Assembly: GCA_021785655.1 (NCBI GenBank)
Contig: JAJYET010000018.1
Location: forward strand, 1-45,603
DNA: 45,603 nt
Source: a bacterium
GTDB taxonomy: Bacteria; Chloroflexota; Dormibacteria; Aeolococcales; Bog-877
Reading direction: 5' to 3'
In this document: piece after piece, positions 23,725-32,279 of the stretch
Layout of the letters: each line of letters begins with the position of its first letter
Position numbering within the stretch: the stretch's first letter is position 1
Translations under genes and position numbers: made by a program
Notes under the pieces: generated by a model
Databases searched by the model: none
What the model was told of the DNA's origin: nothing
The model's input: the letters and a program-made list of their open reading frames with translations, nothing else

Positions 23725-24729
23725 GTGCGAGTCGCCATCACCGGGGGAACCGGATTCGTCGGCTCGTACCTGGTGCCCCACCTCCTCCACTCCGGCCACG
23801 AGCTGAGGGTGGTGGCGCGGGGCAGTGCCCGCGCGGACCTGCCCCAGGGGCTCCTACCCACCTTCGGTGACATCGTCTCGGGGAGGGGCTTGGAGGAGGC
23901 CTTCGAAGGTGCCGAGGTGGTGGTCAACCTGGCAGCGGTGATTCGCAACCGCGGAGTTCAGACCTTCGAGTCGGTCAACGCCGGCGGCAGCGCCCGCGTC
24001 GCCCGCGCGGCGCGAAAGGCCGGGGTCCGCCGGGTGGTGCAGCTCTCAGCCATCGGCGCCGATCCCGACCCCCGCTTCCCCTATCTGCACTCCAAGTGGC
24101 AGGGCGAGCAGGCGGTTCGGGGAAGCGGACTCGAATGGGTCATCCTCCGCTCCTCAGTCGTATTCGGCCCGGGGGACGGCTTCTTCACCCTCTTGGCTCG
24201 GGCGATCTCCCTTCCCGCTCCGTTCCTGGTGGTGCCGGGCAACGGAGCGGCGATCTTTCAGCCGATTCACGCTGAGGACCTGGCCCGCTGCCTGGTCGCG
24301 GCGGTGGAGAACGACGGCCGGGCCGGCAACCTGTACGAGTTGGGTGGCCCGGAACAGCTGACGCTGGACCAGATCACCGAGGTGGTGGCTCGAGTTACCG
24401 GCCGCGAGTGGTTCGGGATCACTCGTCGGCGGATCGTCCACCTCGACCCGCGGCTCATCCGCCCGGGGGCCGTTCTGATGGAGAAGCTGCTCCCCAATCC
24501 GCTGGTCACTCCCGAGCAGCTGGCCATGCTGGTCAAGCCCAACGTGGCCCAGGTCGATGCCGTACGGAGCAACTTCGGATTTGACCCTCGCCCCCTGGAG
24601 CCCAATTTGGGTTACCTGCGCCGGCCGCGCCGCTGGCCGCTGCGGTTGCTGGACCAGGGTGGCGCTAGGCTTGAGAGCCATGGACCTTCGGCCCCGGGCC
24701 CGGGTCGCAAGACGGGGGGTGACGGATGA
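23725..24729 (+). CDS. NAD(P)-dependent epimerase/NDUFA9-like SDR protein
   Basis: A 334-residue atypical short-chain dehydrogenase. The N-terminal Rossmann motif GGTGFVG (residues 7-13) is followed by VVNLAAVIRNRGVQTFESVNAGGSARVARAARKAG and YLHSKWQGE with the Tyr-x3-Lys pair. The segment FQPIHAEDLARCLVAAVEN and the C-terminal LRRPRRWPLRLL match the NDUFA9/complex-I-associated SDR group found in many bacteria. Role uncertain: NAD(P)-binding structural or quinone-related functions are known in relatives. The GTG follows GGGGGAGG and lies 18 nt after the HU stop. A Gly/Pro-rich tail ends the protein. Confidence 0.85.
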   Translation: MRVAITGGTGFVGSYLVPHLLHSGHELRVVARGSARADLPQGLLPTFGDIVSGRGLEEAFEGAEVVVNLAAVIRNRGVQTFESVNAGGSARVARAARKAGVRRVVQLSAIGADPDPRFPYLHSKWQGEQAVRGSGLEWVILRSSVVFGPGDGFFTLLARAISLPAPFLVVPGNGAAIFQPIHAEDLARCLVAAVENDGRAGNLYELGGPEQLTLDQITEVVARVTGREWFGITRRRIVHLDPRLIRPGAVLMEKLLPNPLVTPEQLAMLVKPNVAQVDAVRSNFGFDPRPLEPNLGYLRRPRRWPLRLLDQGGARLESHGPSAPGPGRKTGGDG

Positions 24730-24754
24730 CTGGCGCCCCCAGGAGGAATCGGAT

Positions 24755-25090
24755 ATGAGCGAAGAGAATCCCACCCCCAAGGAGATCATGGAGCGCATCC
24801 CCTCGGCGTTCAAGCCGGAGAAGGCCACCGGGGTGACCGCCGTCTTCCAGTGGGACGTCGGCGGCGAGCAGGGGGGGCACTGGTTCGTGACCGTCAAGGA
24901 CTCGGCCTGCCAGGTGGAGGAGGGCCAGGCCGAGGCGCCCAACATCACCCTCACCATCGCGGACGACAACTTCGTGAAACTCCTCACCGGCAAACTGGAC
25001 GGGACGGTGGCCTTCATGACCGGGAAGCTCAAGGTCAAGGGGGACATGGGGCTGGCCATGAAGCTGCCCCAGCTCTTCAACCTTCGCTGA
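24755..25090 (+). CDS. SCP2 sterol-carrier-domain protein
   Basis: A 111-residue single-domain protein. The phrase GHWFVTVKDSACQVEEG, then APNITLTIADDNFVKLLTGKLDGTVAFMTGKLKVKGDMGLAMKLPQLF, is the SCP2 fold with its hydrophobic lipid-binding tunnel and terminal helix. Bacterial members bind acyl or isoprenoid lipids; the ligand here is not known. AGGAGG 8 nt upstream decides the ATG at 24755 over an upstream in-frame ATG at 24680, which overlaps the preceding gene. The last 14 bp overlap the convergent end of the AdnB-like gene. Confidence 0.92.
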   Translation: MSEENPTPKEIMERIPSAFKPEKATGVTAVFQWDVGGEQGGHWFVTVKDSACQVEEGQAEAPNITLTIADDNFVKLLTGKLDGTVAFMTGKLKVKGDMGLAMKLPQLFNLR

Positions 25091-28000
25091 CGGGAGGCTG
25101 GCCACGGCCAGCCACTCCGTCACGCTCCGGACAGAACCACTCGTAGGGGCACTCGCCGCAGGGCAGCGGTGAGTGCCCGACCGCCGAGAGGGTCTCCGGC
25201 TCTGCCGCCCTCCGGGCCAGAGCGACCGCCCAGCTGAGGGCGTCATCGCGGGCCGCTGCAGACGAGTCGACCTCCACCAGCTCCCCCGAGCGCAACATGA
25301 CCAGGGTGGGCGGAGCCGCCCGGTAGCTCCCGAGGAGGCCCCGCTCCACCGCCATCGAGTAGAGAAGGAGCTGGCGGCCATGCCTCTGCAGGGAGGCGGG
25401 CGTTAGCATGCGGTCGGTCTTGTAGTCCAGCACCAGGGCCTCTCCCTGGTCCGTCAGCGCCACCCGGTCGATCGCCCCAACCAGGTGGGGCAGATTTCCC
25501 TGGCCCCACCCCCGCCAAGTGAACTTGATCTCCACCCCCAGGGTCGGCAGCGCGGCGACCGGAAGCGCGGCGTAGGTCTCCAGCATCGCCTCGAGCTCAC
25601 TCGAGCTGCCGCCAGAACTCCGAGCCAGCTCGACCAACTCCCCGGGGCGGGGCCCGTGGGCCGGATTGCGGCGGTGAAAGCGCTCCAGGACCCGGTGGGC
25701 GGCGATCCCCAGCCGCGGGGCCGCGTCTGCATCCCCATCCTCCCCAAGCTCCCCCACCCGGAACTGGGCCACCTGCTCGAACCAGTACCACCTCGGACAC
25801 CGTTCCAGAGTCTCGAGCGCGCTGTAGCTGACCTCGGGCTGGGGACGCTGGCGGTGGTCCCACCCGTGTTCGGGCAACTCCTCCACCTGCCGCCATCTCG
25901 CCAGCGCCGCTCCAAGGCTGACCTGAGGTCGACCGGTGGCCGGTGCGGAGCCGACCCGGGCAGCGGGCTCCCAGGGCAGAGTCACCCCGCCGGGGAACCC
26001 AGGAAGACGGCCCACCCACGGAACGCCCGCGGCCAGCCCGGCCACCAGCTCGCCGAACTCTCCAGGGCCCCTGTTTCCGCTCCAGACATCGTCGACTAGC
26101 TCATCCAGCGTGGCGGCCTTGCTCCCGGGCCAGGCCCTGGTCGTCGTCACCACGAGCAGATCCTGGGCCCTGGTCATCCCCACGTAGATCAGCCGGGTCC
26201 GCTCCTCCCGGTCCACCCGGGCCGCCCGCGTGCCTTCCCAGCGAGCCCTGGCAGCGGTGGAACCACCCCCAACCCTGGTGACTACCACGGCCCGGGCCTC
26301 CCCGTCCCAGAGCACCGGCCCCGAGCGGGGTTGAGCGTGGAACGGCCGGCAGTCGGCCAGCATCACCACGGGCCACTCCAATCCCTTGGCGCCGTGGATG
26401 GTGCTGATCGTCACCTGGTCGCCCTCCGCCGGGGCCGGCTCCCGGCGCCCGCCCCGCTCCTCCATGGTGGCGATTCTGGCCAGCAGCTCCCGGGCGGGCA
26501 CGAACCTTCCCCCCCGCTCCGCCTCCAGCGCGACGCGGTTGAGCGCCTCCAGGGATGCCAGGGCCCGCGCACCGTCCGCCTCTCCCCGGCGCCAACGGGC
26601 GTCATGGTAGGCCCTCAAACGCGACTGTTCCATCAAAAGGGACAGCACCTCGCTGCCCGTGCGGCGCTCTGCGGCGGCGGTCCCGGCGGCGAGCAAATCG
26701 ATGGCGGCCTGCGCCCGTTGCCGCACCGTATGGCTCACGGCCGACGAGGCCAGGCCGCGGCGGAGCCGAACGAGCACCGCCTCCGCCTCCACGTGCGGTT
26801 GGCCCATCATCAGGGCCAGTTCCTGGTCGGAGACACGAAAGAGCGCTCCCTGGAGCACCCGCACCCAGGCCTGACCGTCGAGGGGGTTGACCGCTGCCCG
26901 CAGCAGGGCCACCGCGTCCTTCACCTCGGGCCGCTCCAGCAGCCCACCGGCGGCGGCGGCGAAAGGAATGCCACGTGCCCTCAGTGCATCCTCCAGGTGG
27001 GGGCCGATCCTGCCCAGGGTGCTGGCGAGTATGGCGATGTCCTGGTAGCGCACCTGCTGAGCGCTGCCATCCGGGTGCACCAGCCCCTTCTCGTGTAGCA
27101 TCCCGATCAGGTCGGCGATCCCCTCCGCCTCCTGCCGTGGATCGGGGGCCAGGCCGAGTAGGACCGAATGCCCATCGGGCAAGGGTCTCCCCACCTCCAT
27201 CGGATGGTCGTCAGCGAATTGGGGCTCGGTGCGCAGAACCGCCTCCGCGGCCGCCAGGATGGGGGCCAGGGAGCGGTAGTTGCAGGCTAGGGGATACAGC
27301 CGGCCAGGATGCTCCTCCATGACCCCAGGCTGGGCGTCCCGGAAAGCGTAGATCGACTGCCTCGGGTCGCCCACGACGTAGCTGCGCTCCTGTTGACGGC
27401 CGCAGAGCTCGGCCAGGAGGCCCACCTGGAGGGGGCTCGTGTCCTGGTACTCGTCCACGATCACCAGACGGAAGTTCTGCTCGGTCCAAGCCTTGAGGGC
27501 CGGCCCCGATCGCAGCGCCTGGAGCGCCTTGCGCAGGAGGCCGTCGAAGTCAGTGGCGTTGCGGACCTCGAGGCGCCTCTCGTACTCGAGCCAGACGTCC
27601 AGGGTGAGACGGAGACCGAGTCGGTGGACGTCCAGCTCATCCTCCGGGTCGGAGGCGAAGGAGGGCGCGCCGTAGGCCGCGGTCGAGAGTCGCAGGCAGT
27701 CCTCAGGGCTGAGCGGCGTCGAGCGAAGCCGTCTCACCGCCTCCTCCGCGGAGCTGGCGATCTCGAGGAGGTCCCTGCCGTTCACCAGCCGCGGCAAGGG
27801 CCCCAGGTCACGGTCGGCCAACTTCCGGCGGACCACCTGGCCGGCCTCCTGCAGAAGCTGACGGGCCTCGATTTCGTCCAGCTGCTCAACCTCCGGGCCC
27901 GTCTGGGCCTCGTACCAGTGCTCCGCCAGCAGGCGATACATCAGCTGGTGGAAGGTGCCGATCCAGGCGGAGTCAAGGTCCGGCGGCGAGGGGAAGCTGG

Positions 28001-28244
28001 CAACCGTCCTCGCGACTCGCTCCCGGAGCTCGGCTGCACCCTTTTTCGTGAAGGTCACTGCGATGATCTGCCCGGGCGTCATGCCGTCCAGCAGGGCGCT
28101 CGCGTACAAGGCTGCCATGGTCCTGGTCTTGCCGCTTCCGGCAGCAGCCACCACCTTCAGGGGGCCCTGGTGGAGCTGGGCCACCACTTCCCGCTGCGCC
28201 GGGCTCAGGTCCTGCAGAATCCGCTCCCGGATCTCGCGGCTCAC
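25077..28244 (-). CDS. adnB: AdnB/AddA-like UvrD-family helicase-nuclease
   Basis: A 1055-residue superfamily 1A helicase with a RecB-type nuclease. The motor is complete: Q-motif region (LSPAQREVV), motif I AAAGSGKT (33-40), motif II IVDEYQDTS, a VVGDPRQSIYAFR segment, STIHGAKGLEWPVV and LIYVGMTRAQ. The C-terminal nuclease carries LDYKTDR (Asp940, Lys942) and the four Cys of an iron-sulfur nuclease fold: Cys816 and Cys1029, 1032, 1038. It processes double-strand breaks with the 1021-residue partner encoded immediately upstream. The ATG overlaps the upstream stop as ATGA. The pair fits mycobacterial AdnA-AdnB better than RecBCD because both subunits are UvrD-like with nucleases. Confidence 0.85.
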   Translation of the reverse strand: MSREIRERILQDLSPAQREVVAQLHQGPLKVVAAAGSGKTRTMAALYASALLDGMTPGQIIAVTFTKKGAAELRERVARTVASFPSPPDLDSAWIGTFHQLMYRLLAEHWYEAQTGPEVEQLDEIEARQLLQEAGQVVRRKLADRDLGPLPRLVNGRDLLEIASSAEEAVRRLRSTPLSPEDCLRLSTAAYGAPSFASDPEDELDVHRLGLRLTLDVWLEYERRLEVRNATDFDGLLRKALQALRSGPALKAWTEQNFRLVIVDEYQDTSPLQVGLLAELCGRQQERSYVVGDPRQSIYAFRDAQPGVMEEHPGRLYPLACNYRSLAPILAAAEAVLRTEPQFADDHPMEVGRPLPDGHSVLLGLAPDPRQEAEGIADLIGMLHEKGLVHPDGSAQQVRYQDIAILASTLGRIGPHLEDALRARGIPFAAAAGGLLERPEVKDAVALLRAAVNPLDGQAWVRVLQGALFRVSDQELALMMGQPHVEAEAVLVRLRRGLASSAVSHTVRQRAQAAIDLLAAGTAAAERRTGSEVLSLLMEQSRLRAYHDARWRRGEADGARALASLEALNRVALEAERGGRFVPARELLARIATMEERGGRREPAPAEGDQVTISTIHGAKGLEWPVVMLADCRPFHAQPRSGPVLWDGEARAVVVTRVGGGSTAARARWEGTRAARVDREERTRLIYVGMTRAQDLLVVTTTRAWPGSKAATLDELVDDVWSGNRGPGEFGELVAGLAAGVPWVGRLPGFPGGVTLPWEPAARVGSAPATGRPQVSLGAALARWRQVEELPEHGWDHRQRPQPEVSYSALETLERCPRWYWFEQVAQFRVGELGEDGDADAAPRLGIAAHRVLERFHRRNPAHGPRPGELVELARSSGGSSSELEAMLETYAALPVAALPTLGVEIKFTWRGWGQGNLPHLVGAIDRVALTDQGEALVLDYKTDRMLTPASLQRHGRQLLLYSMAVERGLLGSYRAAPPTLVMLRSGELVEVDSSAAARDDALSWAVALARRAAEPETLSAVGHSPLPCGECPYEWFCPERDGVAGRGQPPVSEG

Positions 28245-31200
28245 GAAAGCGACCCGGGGCCCGGACCGACGCTCTCCTCCCCATCACAGCAGGTCGCGAA
28301 GGGGCAACCTCTCTCGCCGAGACAGGTCCCTTGGTCGTGGCGCGGAGCCGCGGGGTAGATTCCCCTCTGGATCGACCGAGCCTCGAGATCCAAGCGGTCG
28401 CCAAAGTGACGGCGAAGGTGAGGCGTGAGCAGGGCGTCGTGCCAGGCAGCGTGCTCCGACTCCTCCCCCACGGAAAAACCACGCAAAGCCAGACCGGTCT
28501 TGAACTTGGAGCTCGGCTCAACAGCCAGATACCAGTTGCGGACGAAGCGCGGACGGACGCCCTGGGTGGCCGAGTCCAGAGCTCCCGAGCTCGCCGCCAG
28601 CTCGTAGATGGGCAGCTGCCAGTCGACCGCCGGCTTCCCCTCAACACCGGACACGTAGCCGGCGAGACGCGTGCTGCCCGGTACCTCCCGCGTGGTCTTG
28701 AAGTCCACCAACTCGAGGTCACCAGAGGGATGCCGCCAGAGCGCATCCACCCGACCAGCCAGGAAGTATCCCTGCCGCTGGAGAGTGAAGGGGACCTCCA
28801 GAGCGACCGGGCTCCCCACCACCCCGGGTCCCTTCCCGACGATCCGGTCCGCCCAACGGTACAAAATAGAGTGCAGCGAGAGGCCCACGGAAGCGGCTGA
28901 GAGGGGGTCGCAGAGCCACTCCCTGACGTCCGGCATCAGCCGCTCCTGGATCAGCATCCGGCCGGTGCTGCGGAACTGGTCGGGATCTCCCGCCCACCCG
29001 GCCGGGTCTTCGTAAAGCAGCTGCAGCAGCCGGTGCGCCTGAGTCCCCAGGACCGAGGCGACGGTGGGCGCTTCGAATAGTCGAAGCCGGTGGTAGTGAT
29101 ACTGCCGGGGGCAGGCGAGCCAGCTCCTGACGCTGGTGGCGCTGAGATGGAGCTGGTCTAGGACGGGCTCGGCCGCCGTCGGATCCCACGGCCCCAGAAG
29201 ACCAGCCAGATCAAGAGCCTGTCGGGGGACCGCGGGGTCCGCGCCGCCCTCAGCGCGCTCCGTGACAGCCGCCAGCTGAGCCACACAGTCGGCCCGGGTC
29301 ACGCTCCTCTGTAAGGGTGCGGGGCCGGTCGCGACCCCCACCGACTCCAGGGCGGCAGCGAACCGCGAGCCCTCAACCTCGTCCTCGCCATACCGGGCAG
29401 CCCAGGTGACGGTCAGCTGGACATCGGCACGAGAGATCCCCATGAGGAACCGCCGTTGGACCTGGATGCTCCGGTCGCCGGGACCCAAGACCTCCTCCAT
29501 CTCGGGCACGAGGTCGGCCAGCCTCTGCCGGTCGTCCCCGTTCAGCAATTCACGGGTGGCTCCCTGCCCGGGCAGGTAGCGGTCCGCAACCCCCACCAGG
29601 AACACTCGTTGCCATCGGCGCCCCTTGGCCTGCCCCAAAGTGACCACCGTCACCTCAGGTCGGTCCGGCCTCGGGACGCGATCCACCTCCCATCCCGACC
29701 GGCGGGCCGCCAGCTGCAGGACCTGGGCCCACTCCCGAAGTGGGGCCGGCCCGAGCGCCAGCAGCTCACGGGTGCCCCCGGCGTCCTGGATCGCCAGGTT
29801 GATGCGGGCCAACGCCGACGCCGAGGCAAACTCGTGCAGCGCGAGGTCCGAGAGGCCGAGCTCCACCTCGAGGGCACCAAGGACGCCGAGGAACTCCCGC
29901 AGCGTGAGCCGCTGGTCGGCCAGCCCAGGGTCGCCGCCTCCCAGCCGAACCCACAGCCTCCGCCGGAGCGCCAAGGCGCCCCCTGGAGTACCAACCTCGG
30001 AGCTCCTGAGCGCACTCGCCAGGCTGGTCCGCCTCCGCGCCGCCCACCGGCGCAGCCGGAGGCTGTCCGCCTCGCTCGCCCCGCCGTGCCCCCCCTGGAC
30101 CGCCGCCAGCACCCGCTCGTCGTCCGCGGGATGGCAGAGAGCGTCGAGCCAGGCTGACAGCTGGCTGAATACGGGGCTGCCCGACCAGGGACTCATCTCC
30201 AGGCGCACCGGGACGCCTATGGAACGGAGCGCTTGCACCAGTGAGGGCAGTTGCACCGCCCCCCCCGCGGACACCACCGCCATCTGGTCATACGGCACCC
30301 CCTCCTCCAGCCGCAGCCTCAGTACCTCTCGCGCCACGGCGTAGGCCTCTTCCGTCTCGTCCGCGGCCCGCCAGATCCGGACCGACGGGGCTCGAGCAGC
30401 CGCCTCCGCCGGTGGGGGCCCCGCCTCTGCCGCGATGCCCCACCTCCTGGCCAGTTCCACCGCCGGGCCGCTTGCCGCCAGCGCGAACTCCCGAGGGTGC
30501 ATCTCCCGGAGGAAGAATTCCTCGAAGCACCGGACCGAGGGCCCATGCCGCTCGGCCCCGGCCACGGTGGCGTCGCCCGCCACTACGAACCGCTTCGGAG
30601 CGGTCAGGAGGTCAGCGAGTTCACGAAGGAGGCGCCACTGCGCCGGGCTCAGCTCCTCCGCCTGGTCGACCACCAGCAGGTCGGCATACCCGGTCCACTC
30701 CGCTGAGTGAGCCGCAAGACAGTCGAGTGCCACCCCGGCCAGCTGCTTCGTGTCGATCGCCCCCATGCGGTTCAGGGCCAGCTGGTAGTTGGCCGCCAGC
30801 ACCGTGACCTGGGCGAGGATGCCATTGCTGGCGCGGACCCTGGAGGCGAGGAGCGCGGGCGGCACCAGAGCCTGGCTGAAGCTCCCGCACAGGTCGAGGA
30901 GGCCATCGACGAATCCGGGCACATCCGCAAGGCGCGCCAGCTCCCCCAGAACAGGACGGGACCGTTCCACCGCCTCGCGCATGGCGATCCACTCCGCCAC
31001 CGGTCCGAGGACCAGCTCAGGCTCGGCGAGCGAGCGCTCCAGGACCCAGCGTGCCAGCCGCTCATGGGTCATCACCAAGGGGGTCCGGGTCGCCCCCCGG
31101 CCCCCGCTGTCCAGCTGGCGGCTGAAGTCCCGGGCGGCGGCCCGGCTCGGGACAACCACGATCACCCGCGACGGGTCCGCCCCCAGCTCCAGCGCCCGCG

Positions 31201-31306
31201 CAACCAGCTGAACCAGTGCCGCGGTCTTGCCGGACCCCGGCCCTCCGGTGAGGCGCGTCGGCCCAACTGGCTCCAGGAGCCCCGGAAGGCTCTGAACCGC
31301 GCTCAA
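28241..31306 (-). CDS. adnA: AdnA/AddB-like helicase-nuclease subunit
   Basis: A 1021-residue UvrD-like protein with a C-terminal PD-(D/E)xK nuclease. Motif I is intact (GGPGSGKT, 21-28) but motif II reads VVDQAEE instead of DE.Q, so the motor is probably weak or inactive, as in AdnA. The nuclease shows LVDFKTT (Asp868, Lys870) and an iron-sulfur Cys set: Cys732 and Cys995, 1001, 1006 (with Cys1007 adjacent). It is predicted to form the heterodimer that resects double-strand breaks for RecA-dependent repair. The start overlaps the TetR stop as ATGA, and the stop overlaps the AdnB start, so all three genes are coupled. Confidence 0.82.
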   Translation of the reverse strand: MSAVQSLPGLLEPVGPTRLTGGPGSGKTAALVQLVARALELGADPSRVIVVVPSRAAARDFSRQLDSGGRGATRTPLVMTHERLARWVLERSLAEPELVLGPVAEWIAMREAVERSRPVLGELARLADVPGFVDGLLDLCGSFSQALVPPALLASRVRASNGILAQVTVLAANYQLALNRMGAIDTKQLAGVALDCLAAHSAEWTGYADLLVVDQAEELSPAQWRLLRELADLLTAPKRFVVAGDATVAGAERHGPSVRCFEEFFLREMHPREFALAASGPAVELARRWGIAAEAGPPPAEAAARAPSVRIWRAADETEEAYAVAREVLRLRLEEGVPYDQMAVVSAGGAVQLPSLVQALRSIGVPVRLEMSPWSGSPVFSQLSAWLDALCHPADDERVLAAVQGGHGGASEADSLRLRRWAARRRTSLASALRSSEVGTPGGALALRRRLWVRLGGGDPGLADQRLTLREFLGVLGALEVELGLSDLALHEFASASALARINLAIQDAGGTRELLALGPAPLREWAQVLQLAARRSGWEVDRVPRPDRPEVTVVTLGQAKGRRWQRVFLVGVADRYLPGQGATRELLNGDDRQRLADLVPEMEEVLGPGDRSIQVQRRFLMGISRADVQLTVTWAARYGEDEVEGSRFAAALESVGVATGPAPLQRSVTRADCVAQLAAVTERAEGGADPAVPRQALDLAGLLGPWDPTAAEPVLDQLHLSATSVRSWLACPRQYHYHRLRLFEAPTVASVLGTQAHRLLQLLYEDPAGWAGDPDQFRSTGRMLIQERLMPDVREWLCDPLSAASVGLSLHSILYRWADRIVGKGPGVVGSPVALEVPFTLQRQGYFLAGRVDALWRHPSGDLELVDFKTTREVPGSTRLAGYVSGVEGKPAVDWQLPIYELAASSGALDSATQGVRPRFVRNWYLAVEPSSKFKTGLALRGFSVGEESEHAAWHDALLTPHLRRHFGDRLDLEARSIQRGIYPAAPRHDQGTCLGERGCPFATCCDGEESVGPGPGSLS

Positions 31307-32028
31307 GCTCCGGGCGCGACGAGGGTGTCGGTTACCTCCGGGATCTTCTTGGGGGAGTCGGACATCGCCCCCAGTATCCAGGTGGGATCGAGAAGCTTGC
31401 GCAGAGCCAGCGCCCGGCCAGCGGCGTCGTCGCCATCGCGGAGCGAACCCCCAACCCCTTCCAGGATCGATAGCAGCAGGGTCCCCACTCCGGCGGCCCG
31501 AGCGGCCTCTCCGACATCGGGGCCGGCTCCGGCCTCGCGCAGCACCGCTCCCAGCACCGCGTCCTCCAGAAGGGACCTCAGGTCCCGAACCCGCCTTCGG
31601 GCCGCGCCCGGACTGCCGTTGACCACCTGGAAGAGGAAGCGAAAGCCCGCCGGGGAGGTCTCGGCATAACTGAGGTAGGCCTCGATCAGCCGGGCCAGAC
31701 TGGGTTCCGAGTCCAGGGCCAGCGCCGCCAGCAAGCTGTCCGCCTGGTCGTCGACCACCGCCAACAGAGCCTCGAACCGGTTGGGGAAGTGGCGGTAGAC
31801 CAGTGGCTTGCTCACCCCGGCCTGGGCCGCGATGGTGTCCATGGTGGTGAGGTCGAGACCGTGCGAGACGAAGGCAGCCAGACTGGCCTCCAGCAGCTGG
31901 CGCCTCCGACCCCCGAAGGTGAGACGCGGCCGCTTGCGCTGGTCCGGCGGCTTGCGCTCTGTGACCTGCCCCACGGCCTCAATTGCGGGGTTGCCCAGCC
32001 ACGGTGCCAGCTGGCGCGGCGCCCTCAT
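31303..32028 (-). CDS. TetR-family transcriptional regulator
   Basis: A 241-residue regulator. The N-terminal DNA-binding domain includes a helix-turn-helix (TTMDTIAAQAGVSKPLVYRHF, about 61-81), and an effector domain follows. The ATG at 32028 is a reasoned choice: the frame stays open to 32220 but the extra residues are low-complexity, and a GTG at 31974 is the other candidate. TetR proteins usually sense a small ligand and often control adjacent divergent genes, so the aldehyde dehydrogenase at 32280 is a possible target. Its 4-nt overlap with the adnA-like gene couples it to a repair operon, which is unusual for this family. Confidence 0.85.
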   Translation of the reverse strand: MRAPRQLAPWLGNPAIEAVGQVTERKPPDQRKRPRLTFGGRRRQLLEASLAAFVSHGLDLTTMDTIAAQAGVSKPLVYRHFPNRFEALLAVVDDQADSLLAALALDSEPSLARLIEAYLSYAETSPAGFRFLFQVVNGSPGAARRRVRDLRSLLEDAVLGAVLREAGAGPDVGEAARAAGVGTLLLSILEGVGGSLRDGDDAAGRALALRKLLDPTWILGAMSDSPKKIPEVTDTLVAPGA

Positions 32029-32159
32029 CTCGCCAGGGGGTCCGGAGCTTGGGCGCGACCTGAAGTTCGCGCCTCCGCAAGCTCGGCGCCGTCCGGGTCG
32101 GGTCCCAGGAGCATCGGCATCGCATTCTGCCTCCCCGCTTCCGGCCATTCTACGGTGGG

Positions 32160-32187
32160 CTGACGGCGAAGGGGGGACTGCTACACT
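32160..32187 (+). promoter_or_regulatory. Candidate promoter for the ALDH gene: CTGACG-16-TGCTACACT
   Basis: CTGACG (32160-32165) and TACACT (32182-32187), with an upstream TGC extension, fit an extended -10 promoter. Transcription would start near 32194, about 86 nt before the ATG. It lies in the divergent region next to the TetR gene. Confidence 0.45.
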
Positions 32188-32279
32188 GCCCGGCGGCTCG
32201 AACCGGCCCGGCGCGGCCATCTCCCGGGCCCCGGCGACTCAAGTTCGGGCCCCCGCCTGGGAGAGGAGGGATTCTGGTT

